In this document: one piece after another, positions 1 to 5,036 of the stretch
How the letters are laid out: the number at the start of each line of letters is the position of its first letter
Position numbering within the stretch: position 1 is the stretch's first letter
Origin: Thermoleophilia bacterium
GTDB lineage: Bacteria; Actinomycetota; Thermoleophilia; Gaiellales; SKUG01
DNA: 8,704 nt
Assembly: GCA_020438525.1 (NCBI GenBank)
Contig: JAGQUL010000327.1
Location: forward strand, 399 to 9,102
Direction: 5' to 3'
Notes under the pieces: model-generated
The model's database searches: none
What the model was told of the DNA's origin: nothing
Seen by the model: only the letters and a program-made list of their open reading frames with translations
Translations under genes and position numbers: made by a program

Positions 1-100
1 CGCCGAGCGCGTCCGCGAGGCGTTCGCGCGCGTCGCCCGCGCGCGTGAGCACGTCGAGCACGTCGAAGGTCCGTGAGGTTCGTGCGAGATCGCGGGTCAC
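1..100 (-). CDS. Possible N-terminus of a truncated gene, perhaps a winged-helix regulator
   Basis: Read on the minus strand, a GTG at 98-100 opens a frame of 33 codons that runs off the left edge without a stop. An AGGA lies 7 nt upstream of the GTG. Most codons end in G or C, as in the certain genes here. The translation includes RTFDVLDVLTRAGDARERL and then ADALG, which resembles the first helices of IclR/MarR-type winged-helix DNA-binding domains (a VLxxL...AxxLG pattern). The family call is inference from 33 residues and is weak. The gene would be divergent from the exonuclease at 229, with about 128 bp between them. A competing reading is the tail of a plus-strand gene ending at the TGA at 74-76 (24 codons from the left edge), which is also G/C-rich at third positions. 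I prefer the minus reading because it has both a start and a ribosome-binding site. Confidence 0.38.
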   Translation of the reverse strand, partial: MTRDLARTSRTFDVLDVLTRAGDARERLADALG

Positions 101-204
101 GCGCACATCCTGCCACGCGGACGGGGCTGCGTCCGGGGTGCGTGGCACAACGGGAGTCCCAGCGCGAACGTTTTGCCCGGCGAACGCGGATGGGAGTACC
201 ACAG

Positions 205-212
205 CCCCCCCC
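205..212 (+). repeat. C8 homopolymer directly upstream of the exonuclease RBS
   Basis: Eight consecutive C residues lie just before the GAAGGAGA Shine-Dalgarno region of the exonuclease gene. The tract is non-coding for the chosen start. Slippage here would change leader length but not the reading frame. Confidence 0.5.
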
Positions 213-228
213 GAAGGAGATGCGACAG

Positions 229-852
229 ATGACCCGTTACGCGATCCTCGACCTGGAGACCACCGGCCTGGACGAGCGCGCGGGAGACCGCGTGATCGAG
301 CTTGCCGTGCTGCTGGTGGACGAACACCTCGACGAGCTCGACCGCCTCGAGTCGCTCGTTGCGATCGACACGCCCGTCGCTGCCAGCCACGTGCATGGGA
401 TCACCGACATCGACCTGGTCGGCGCGCCGACGTTCGCCGATCTGGCGTGGCGCGTGGGTGAGCTGCTCGAGGGTGCGGTGGTCGTGGGCCACTACCCGCG
501 GTTCGACCTGCGCTTCCTCGACGCGGAGCTGCAGCGGATCGGCATGGGGCTGCCGACCACGTCCGTGATCGACACGCGCGACACGTCGCGGGCCGCCGGG
601 ATCGTGGGGCGGCTGCGGATGGTCGACTGCTGCCGCGAGCTCGGCGTGCGCAACGACAACCCGCACACCGCGATGGGTGACGTGCTCACCACCCGCGCGC
701 TGCTGGGCGCGTGCCAGACGCGCGGGGTGCAGCCGCTCGACCACGCGCGTCGGTTCACCGCTCGCGTGGTGGGCGCCGCATGGCCGATCGCCCCGCACAC
801 GACTGCGGGCCGCACGGTGGATCTGAATCCCCGCACGGCCCGCATCGCCTGA
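229..852 (+). CDS. DnaQ-like DEDDh 3'-5' exonuclease (207 aa)
   Basis: This is a 3'-5' exonuclease of the DnaQ/RNase T superfamily (DEDDh). It should remove nucleotides from DNA or RNA 3' ends with two metal ions, in the cytoplasm. All motifs are visible: Exo I is ILDLETTGL with D8 and E10; Exo II is VVGHYPRFDLRF with D93 (the usual Asn after His is Tyr here); Exo III is HTAMGD with H146 and D151. At about 207 residues it is a stand-alone exonuclease domain with a short C-terminal tail of about 40 residues. It has no polymerase or GIY-YIG partner domain, so it could be a DNA polymerase III epsilon-like proofreader or a repair/RNA-maturation nuclease; sequence alone does not decide. The ATG at 229 was chosen because AAGGAG at 214-219 lies 9 nt upstream; the in-frame ATG at 220 directly abuts that site. 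The gene converges on the minus-strand gene at 891, with 38 bp between stops and no clear terminator. Confidence 0.9.
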   Translation: MTRYAILDLETTGLDERAGDRVIELAVLLVDEHLDELDRLESLVAIDTPVAASHVHGITDIDLVGAPTFADLAWRVGELLEGAVVVGHYPRFDLRFLDAELQRIGMGLPTTSVIDTRDTSRAAGIVGRLRMVDCCRELGVRNDNPHTAMGDVLTTRALLGACQTRGVQPLDHARRFTARVVGAAWPIAPHTTAGRTVDLNPRTARIA

Positions 853-890
853 CATCCGCTCCCCGCGAGGTCAGGCAGTTCGTCGCATGG

Positions 891-1487
891 TCACTGCTGC
901 AGCCACGGCGGGACGATGCCGCCGTTTCCGTTGCCCATCGTGTGGATCGGCTCGTCGGCGTGCTGCTGCATCCACGGCGGGACGATGCCACCGTTGTCGT
1001 TCATGATCCGCGGCGTATCCGGGTCGGTCACGACCAGCCCGGGGTCCACCACCTGCGGCATCGGCTCGTCGATCCGCCGCTCGTGCTGCATCAGCTTGTG
1101 CTCGGCGGTGACGAGCAGCCCGAGCGCCTTCTCGAACCGTCCACCCGCGGGATCCCCGGGGCGGACCGGCACGCCGGTGCCGGCCTTCTCGAGCATCGCG
1201 ATCGTGCCGACGAGCTCCTCGAGCGCGTGGCGCGTATCGATCACCGCGTCCTCGGGAGCCTCGACGTCGAGCGCCTCCTGCAGGTGGATGACCGCTTCGC
1301 GTGCTGCGGCGATCGCCGCCTCGCGCGGGTGCGGCCCGATCACCGGGATGTCGTTGCCGGCCGTGCCGAGCGCGTCGAGCGCGGCGCGTGCATCGACCTG
1401 GGCCTCGCGGATCCGGTCGGTGACGAACCCCGCACCGCCGCCGATCTGGGCGATGTCGTCTGTGTGAAGTACTTCTGCGACCTGCAT
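891..1487 (-). CDS. Unrecognised 198-aa protein with duplicated C-terminal NGGIVPPW(M/L)QQ motif
   Basis: I do not recognise this protein. The ATG at 1485-1487 is well supported by GGAGG 8 nt upstream (GGAGGCGATCACAATG on the minus strand). Residues about 22-45 and 54-104 are Ala/Glu/Arg-rich and probably helical. A Pro/Gly linker (about 105-115) and a third helix (about 117-139) follow. The tail, about 140-198, is Pro/Asp/Gly-rich and probably disordered. The tail carries two copies of the same motif, at 165-175 (NGGIVPPWMQQ) and 188-198 (NGGIVPPWLQQ), exactly 23 residues apart; the second ends the protein. There is no Cys, no signal peptide and no membrane segment. The tail could be a docking or sorting tag for a partner protein, or part of a self-assembling protein; both ideas are inference. 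It follows the RTX protein gene on the same strand, 145 bp downstream, so it may have its own promoter. Confidence 0.8.
   Translation of the reverse strand: MQVAEVLHTDDIAQIGGGAGFVTDRIREAQVDARAALDALGTAGNDIPVIGPHPREAAIAAAREAVIHLQEALDVEAPEDAVIDTRHALEELVGTIAMLEKAGTGVPVRPGDPAGGRFEKALGLLVTAEHKLMQHERRIDEPMPQVVDPGLVVTDPDTPRIMNDNGGIVPPWMQQHADEPIHTMGNGNGGIVPPWLQQ
894..1007 (-). repeat. 69-bp in-frame duplication encoding the PPW tail motif
   Basis: The segment beginning at 894 (CTGCTGCAGCCACGGCGGGA on the plus strand) recurs at 963 with the same register. The offset is 69 bp, or 23 codons, and only a handful of mismatches fall in the first 40 bases. Both copies encode NGGIVPPW followed by Met or Leu and then QQ. 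Most differences leave the motif unchanged, which suggests selection on the peptide after duplication. Confidence 0.8.
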
Positions 1488-1538
1488 TGTGATCGCCTCC
1501 CTCTCCCTCATGGACGTGGTGCCTTGCTGCACCTCGTC

Positions 1539-1581
1539 TCCTCGTGAGGATCACACAGGACCCGACGGACGCTGTCAGCGT
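1539..1581 (-). promoter_or_regulatory. Two short dyads upstream of the PPW-protein gene (candidate operators)
   Basis: In the 145-bp gap upstream of the gene starting at 1487 there are two near-perfect dyads. TCCTC-GT-GAGGA spans 1539-1550, with 5-bp arms. ACGCTG-T-CAGCGT spans 1569-1581, with 6-bp arms around one base. They lie 52-94 bp upstream of the start codon, a normal place for regulator binding. I see no convincing -10/-35 pair, so the operator role is inference. Confidence 0.3.
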
Positions 1582-1592
1582 GGCTAGCTGGC

Positions 1593-1630
1593 AGACCTGC
1601 TTCGGGAAACCCGCACGGGGGCTGCGGTCT
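1593..1630 (-). terminator. Weak hairpin just after the RTX protein stop codon
   Basis: AGACC at 1593-1597 pairs with GGTCT at 1626-1630, and a small inner stem CGGG-AAA-CCCG lies at 1603-1613. It begins 2 nt beyond the stop codon of the RTX gene on the minus strand. No U-tract follows, so it is at best an intercistronic or weak terminator structure. Confidence 0.22.
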
Positions 1631-1632
1631 CG

Positions 1633-2943
1633 TCAGCGGTAGTAGATCTTCCGCTCGCAGCTGCGCTGGATCACGTCGCCGCGGTTCGCGCGCACCGTGT
1701 CACGGCCGGGGCCGCAGTTGATGGTGTCGCCACGCGCGTGGTCGCGGGCATCGATCACGTCGTTGCCGGGCCCGCCGATCAGCTTGTCGCGCCCCGGACC
1801 TCCAATGAGCGTGTCGTTGCCGGTGCCGCCGAGCAGCGTGTCGTTGCCGCGACCACCCAGGATGCGGTCGTTGCCAGCACCACCGTCGATGCGGTCGTTG
1901 CGGATCGTGCCTGCAAGCCGGTTGTTTCCGCGGTTCGAGCGGCAGCTCGTCCCGATCAGGGTGTACGCGGTCGGGATGGCGAGCTGGCTCCCTGCCAAGT
2001 TTCCGCACACGTCCGTCTCCTCTGCAGCGATCGCTCCGACCCCGTTGGTGATGGCGACGAGCTGATCGACCCTGCCCCCCGAGAACGGGCGGTACATGAT
2101 CGACTCGGACGTGCCGATGAACGCGCGGGTGCGTCCGACGGTGAATGCCCACGGCGCGAGTGACTCGCCGATCGTGGCGAGCGTCGTGGGCTGCGTGAAC
2201 TGGGCCGTCAGGCCCCGTCGCGAGAGCCGGTAGCTGAATCGCAGCGTACCGGTCTGATCCTGGTACTGCGTGGCTGCGGTCCAGTAGATGTCGGTGCCGG
2301 TCGGTGCCGCGTCGATCACCTCCTGTCCCGTGCCCAACGAGATCCACCCGGTGGACAGCTGTCCGCCGTTCACGTTGACACGGCCGATCTGCGTGCAGTG
2401 ATTGCGCGTGAAGTACACCCATGTGCCGTCGGTCGCCAGGTGCGACATGTAGCCGAACTCCGAGCATCCCTTCACCGGGATCGAAGCGAGCGTTGTGTCC
2501 GTATATGGCGAGCTCAGCTGCCGACGGTGGATCTCGCTTGTCGTCGTGCCAGTCGCGCTGTCGTACACGGCGTAGAAGAGCCAGTCGCCGTACACCGCGA
2601 AGGTATCGATTCCGCCGGGCAGCGGCGATGCTGCGAGCAGGTCATCGGTTCGGGACGACCCGTCCTTCCGTGCTCGACCGACGGTCGTGCCATCGGTCCA
2701 GTACACCCAGCCGCCGTCGTAGTCGACATCGGTGACGCGCCCGCCGCCCGGCACCTGCAGCCAACGGGTGGTGGCGTTCTGGCCGTCGTCGTCGACCTTG
2801 CCGATCCAGTCGCTGCCGGCGGCGGGATCGTTGCTCGTGAAGAACACGGTGGCATCCGCTGCGGCCGGCAGCACGAGCAGCGCGAGCGCCGTGAGCATCG
2901 AGGTGGGCAGGGACCGGAGCAGGAGCGAACGGAAATCTGTCAT
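1633..2943 (-). CDS. Secreted YWTD-propeller-like protein with C-terminal RTX calcium-binding repeats (436 aa)
   Basis: This is an exported protein of unknown specific role. Residues 1-31 look like a Sec signal peptide: Arg in the n-region, then a hydrophobic stretch ending LPAAADA, with probable cleavage near residue 31. Residues about 32-330 are rich in Trp/Tyr/Gly/Asp strands and include VYWTD (80-84), WVYFT (175-179) and DIYWT (219-223), as in YWTD/LDL-receptor-type beta-propellers. Residues about 339-401 hold RTX nonapeptides (GGAGNDRIL, GGRGNDTLL, GGTGNDTLI, GGPGRDKLI, GGPGNDVID), which bind calcium outside the cell. A CGPGRDTV segment follows, and C410 and C429 could form a disulfide before the end. 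The start is uncertain: neither the ATG at 2941-2943 nor the in-frame ATG at 2977-2979 has a good Shine-Dalgarno. I chose 2943 because it gives a normal-length signal peptide. It is divergent from the thioredoxin gene. Confidence 0.85.
   Translation of the reverse strand: MTDFRSLLLRSLPTSMLTALALLVLPAAADATVFFTSNDPAAGSDWIGKVDDDGQNATTRWLQVPGGGRVTDVDYDGGWVYWTDGTTVGRARKDGSSRTDDLLAASPLPGGIDTFAVYGDWLFYAVYDSATGTTTSEIHRRQLSSPYTDTTLASIPVKGCSEFGYMSHLATDGTWVYFTRNHCTQIGRVNVNGGQLSTGWISLGTGQEVIDAAPTGTDIYWTAATQYQDQTGTLRFSYRLSRRGLTAQFTQPTTLATIGESLAPWAFTVGRTRAFIGTSESIMYRPFSGGRVDQLVAITNGVGAIAAEETDVCGNLAGSQLAIPTAYTLIGTSCRSNRGNNRLAGTIRNDRIDGGAGNDRILGGRGNDTLLGGTGNDTLIGGPGRDKLIGGPGNDVIDARDHARGDTINCGPGRDTVRANRGDVIQRSCERKIYYR
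1741..1929 (-). repeat. RTX nonapeptide-coding repeat block
   Basis: Tandem codon blocks of 27 bp encode the GGxGxDxxx calcium-binding repeats of the preceding gene, with about five good copies plus degenerate flanks. GTCGTTGCC-type words recur along the plus strand as a DNA-level signature of the array. Confidence 0.8.
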
Positions 2944-3031
2944 GAGCCGTATCTTGGAGCTCGCTGCTGCGACGACCATCCGTAGTTTCCCGTGCAGTGG
3001 TATCGGGCCTTCCGCCGAAGCTGCGTGATCT

Positions 3032-3057
3032 GGAATGTTGAGCGCTCACGCATCGTG
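3032..3057 (+). promoter_or_regulatory. Candidate ECF/SigR-type promoter of the thioredoxin gene, overlapping a palindrome
   Basis: TGGAAT (3031-3036) is followed after 18 nt by GTG (3055-3057). As an ECF pair it reads GGAATG, 16 nt, CGTG. This is close to the actinobacterial SigR consensus GGGAAT-N18-GTT, a thiol-oxidative-stress promoter class that drives thioredoxin genes in Streptomyces. The predicted transcript start, about 3065, is 30 nt before the start codon. A perfect 10-bp palindrome, TGAGCGCTCA (3039-3048), sits between the two elements. The match is imperfect (GTG for GTT) and this organism may lack SigR. Confidence 0.35.
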
Positions 3058-3094
3058 GTGGGACGTGGCACACTTCGTGTCAGGAGGAATGCAC

Positions 3095-3697
3095 ATGGAT
3101 GCTTCAACGAACACCGCCGATACCGCACCGATGATCAGCGACGTCACCGCCGCCACGTTCCAGGAGGCCGTGGTCGAACGCTCGAAGACCACGCCGGTGC
3201 TCGTCGACTTCTGGGCCGCGTGGTGCGGGCCGTGCCGGATGCTCGGACCGCAGATCGAGGCGACGGTCGAGGCGCGAGGCGGCGAGGTCGCGCTCGCGAA
3301 GGTCGACACCGAGGCCAACCAGGACCTCGCTCGCCAGTTCAACATCAGCGGCATCCCGCACGTGAAGCTCTTTCATGGCGGGCGCGAGGTCGCGAGCTTC
3401 GTGGGCGCGCGCAACAAGGCAATGATCGACCAGTTCCTCGACGAGCACCTCGGCCCGACTGCGTTCGACGGGCTGCTCGACGAGTACCGCGCCAGCGGGC
3501 GCTTCACGGAGGCAGTCGAGGCGTTCGGGCTCGGCTACGTGGAGCAGGGCCTGCAGCACCTGCTCGAGGCGGTGGAGCGCGGCGGAGATGATCGCGACGA
3601 CGCACGCGCGTTCATGGTGGCGGCGTTCGAGCATCATGGTGCCGCCAACCCGGCCGTGGCCCGCTACCGCAAGCAGCTCGCGACCGCGCTGTTCTGA
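3095..3697 (+). CDS. Thioredoxin with short CnoX/YbbN-like TPR C-terminal extension (200 aa)
   Basis: This is a cytoplasmic thioredoxin-fold protein. Residues about 14-120 are the thioredoxin domain with the intact active site WCGPC (C44, C47) and the cis-proline at P88 (GIPHVKLF). Residues about 121-200 form a helical extension, starting FDGLLDEYRASGRFTEAVEAF and ending VARYRKQLATALF. That end matches the style of the TPR tail of CnoX/YbbN co-chaperones, which protect proteins from oxidative aggregation. Those proteins are usually about 280-300 residues, so this copy seems to lack one or two TPR units. A redox-active, shortened CnoX-like protein or a thioredoxin with a helical partner-binding tail are both possible. 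The ATG at 3095 was chosen over 3035 and 3089 because AGGAGG at 3082-3087 is 7 nt upstream. The gene is monocistronic, facing the DsbA-like gene across the repeat array. Confidence 0.88.
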   Translation: MDASTNTADTAPMISDVTAATFQEAVVERSKTTPVLVDFWAAWCGPCRMLGPQIEATVEARGGEVALAKVDTEANQDLARQFNISGIPHVKLFHGGREVASFVGARNKAMIDQFLDEHLGPTAFDGLLDEYRASGRFTEAVEAFGLGYVEQGLQHLLEAVERGGDDRDDARAFMVAAFEHHGAANPAVARYRKQLATALF

Positions 3698-3711
3698 CCG
3701 CGAGGCAGTGC

Positions 3712-3828
3712 GATCGATTTTCGTGCGATCGGGTGCACACGAAGTGCGCGTCGCAGCGCCGATCGATTTTCGTGCGATCGGGTGCACACGAAGTGCGCGT
3801 CGCAGCGCCGACCGATTTTCGTGCGATC
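3712..3828 (+). repeat. 49-bp tandem repeat: two perfect copies and a third partial
   Basis: Copy 1 is 3712-3760 and copy 2 is 3761-3809; I find them identical base for base. A third copy starts at 3810 with one mismatch (GACCGATT for GATCGATT) and stops after 19 bp at 3828. Each unit starts GATCGATTTTCGTGCGATC and continues with a GC-rich part. In that part GCAC-ACGAA-GTGC can form a stem, with an outer TGCGA/TCGCA pair. The period is not a multiple of three and the stretch is intergenic. The ATTTTCGTGCGATC core reappears inverted further right. Confidence 0.92.
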
Positions 3829-3850
3829 TTCGCGTCAGCACTTCATGACT

Positions 3851-3973
3851 GATCGCACGAAAATGGGTGGGCGATTGATTGGGGGCGAGTGCTCGCCAGC
3901 ACTCGATCGCACGAAAATGGGTGAGGTGCCCTGACGTGGTGTCGGATTGCACCCGATCGCACGAAAATGGGTG
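3851..3973 (-). repeat. Three inverted copies of the array core, GATCGCACGAAAATGGGTG
   Basis: A perfect 19-bp word GATCGCACGAAAATGGGTG occurs at 3851-3869, 3905-3923 and 3955-3973. Its first 14 bases are the reverse complement of the core at 3717, 3766 and 3815. The start-to-start spacing is 54 and 50 bp, close to the 49 bp of the left half. The stretches between copies are unrelated to each other. The last copy is preceded by TGCACCC, so it matches the left units over 21 bp in inverted orientation. The whole 3+3 arrangement fills the gap between two convergent genes. I cannot name this element. Confidence 0.9.
3886..3905. repeat. Perfect 8-bp hairpin between inverted core copies
   Basis: CGAGTGCT at 3886-3893, loop CGCC, then AGCACTCG at 3898-3905 form a perfect stem-loop. 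Its right arm ends on the first base of the next core copy. There is no U-tract on either strand, so it is not a canonical terminator, but it could stop or protect transcripts of either convergent gene. Confidence 0.6.
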
Positions 3974-4018
3974 TGGGCTTCGGGGCTCGCGCCGGCGCGA
4001 TGCGGGATCGATCAACCC

Positions 4019-4927
4019 TCAGTCGCCGCACCAGACCCAGGTAGCGCCGTCGCCGAGCGGCACGCGCCGCGCCGATCCATCCGCGACCAGCGCCAGCAGC
4101 TCGAGTTCCGCGGCCTCGCGGTCCGGAGCGTCGTTGCCCGCCGCCATGATCCGTGCGACCTCCGCGGTGGTCACGTCCGCGCCGTGTCGGCTGTCGGCAA
4201 GCCCGCGCAGCACCTCGGCGGCCGACCCGGCCGGCGCGCGGCGATCAAGCGTCGGGTCGAGGTTCGCGACGAGCACGTCGTAGGCTTCGACCGGCTGGAA
4301 CCCGGTTGCCTCGAGCCGCTTCCCGCTGCCGTCGGCACGCTCGAAACGAACGCTCGGCGCCGTGTAGCGCTCCGCGCCGTCGGTGTTCGCGGTCTTGCCC
4401 TGCAGCGCACCCGCGGTGCCCGCCGCCGATCGCGACTCGGCCCGATCGGCCTCGTACGCCTGCGTGACCTCGTCCGAATCGAGCGCGGCGACCACCGCGT
4501 CGGCATCGATCCCGTCGAGCCGTGCCAGCACGCCGTGCAGCTGGTCGTCGTCCTCCAGCACGAGCGGGGTGGTGAACTGTGCGAGCTGCATCGAGCGCAG
4601 GGCGTGCCACTCCCGCCCCGGATGCAGCAGCCGCGTCGCGACGATTGCGCGGCAGGCGCGGGCCGTGGCGCTGATGCGTGGCTTCGGCGCGGGCGCGAGC
4701 GGCATCCCGTAGCGGCGGAAGCGAACCTGGCCCTGCGCGCTCCTGAGCGGCGTGTAGCCGCGGTCGACGTACTGCTGCGCGCTCTCGGTGAGGCCGATCA
4801 GCACGAGGTGCCAGTCGAGCTGCGCGCCGTAGCGCCACTCGATCGTGCGCAGCGCGGGGATTGCCGAGTAGCCCCACGGGCAGCCGGGGTCGTTGAAAAC
4901 GGTGACGGTGATGCGGTTCGAATCCAT
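4019..4927 (-). CDS. DsbA-family thioredoxin-fold protein, FrnE-like, with one-cysteine CPWG site (302 aa)
   Basis: This is a DsbA/FrnE-type protein without a signal peptide, so probably cytoplasmic. Residues 6-20 read ITVTVFNDPGCPWGY, the first strand and active-site turn of the family. The usual CPWC is CPWG, leaving C16 without its normal partner. The helical insertion spans about 50-185. The cis-proline loop is APSVRF at P191, followed by the usual GFQPVEAYDVL helix (209-220). Residues about 230-302 form an extra C-terminal region that looks winged-helix-like and ends WVWCGD, with C300 as a possible alternative thiol. Family members act as disulfide isomerases, oxidoreductases or mycothiol-dependent enzymes; the substrate is not evident. 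I chose the ATG at 4925-4927, but MRRM at 4936 is equally possible and neither has a strong Shine-Dalgarno. It is divergent from the SpoIIAA-like gene and convergent with the thioredoxin. Confidence 0.82.
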   Translation of the reverse strand: MDSNRITVTVFNDPGCPWGYSAIPALRTIEWRYGAQLDWHLVLIGLTESAQQYVDRGYTPLRSAQGQVRFRRYGMPLAPAPKPRISATARACRAIVATRLLHPGREWHALRSMQLAQFTTPLVLEDDDQLHGVLARLDGIDADAVVAALDSDEVTQAYEADRAESRSAAGTAGALQGKTANTDGAERYTAPSVRFERADGSGKRLEATGFQPVEAYDVLVANLDPTLDRRAPAGSAAEVLRGLADSRHGADVTTAEVARIMAAGNDAPDREAAELELLALVADGSARRVPLGDGATWVWCGD

Positions 4928-4940
4928 GCGCCGCATGCTT

Positions 4941-4975
4941 GCACGCGCCCCGTGGGTTTCGTGTTCGGCGCGTGC
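4941..4975. promoter_or_regulatory. 9-bp perfect inverted repeat in the divergent promoter region
   Basis: GCACGCGCC at 4941-4949 and GGCGCGTGC at 4967-4975 are exact reverse complements with 17 bp between. They lie in the 109-bp gap between the DsbA-like gene and the SpoIIAA-like gene. The centre-to-centre distance of 26 bp is roughly two and a half helical turns. It may be an operator shared by both genes, or a hairpin in the leader of the minus-strand gene. Confidence 0.4.
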
Positions 4976-5036
4976 GGTAGGCGTCACGCGAACGAGTTGC
5001 GACCGCGACCCGGATTCGACCCCCAAGGAGCTTGCG

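Noticed and set aside
2..76. Tail of a plus-strand gene (24 codons ending TGA at 74-76)
   Set aside because: Third positions look coding, but so do those of the minus frame, which also has a start and a ribosome-binding site. It is left as the alternative to the left-edge call.
97..855. 252-codon minus-strand open frame
   Set aside because: It is antisense to the exonuclease, whose catalytic motifs are all intact; the translation is His/Arg-rich without motifs.
2944..2979. Upstream ATG at 2979 as start of the RTX protein
   Set aside because: It would put 12 extra residues before a normal signal peptide and has no better ribosome-binding site; kept only as an alternative.
3712..3973. CRISPR array (regular ~49-54 bp spacing of a short repeat)
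   Set aside because: The core is only 14-19 bp, the copies switch orientation midway, two of the 'spacers' are identical, and no cas gene is present.
3104..4015. Long minus-strand open frame across the thioredoxin gene and repeat array
   Set aside because: It is antisense to a well-supported thioredoxin, and its repeated HPFSCDR-like peptides come from translating the intergenic repeats.
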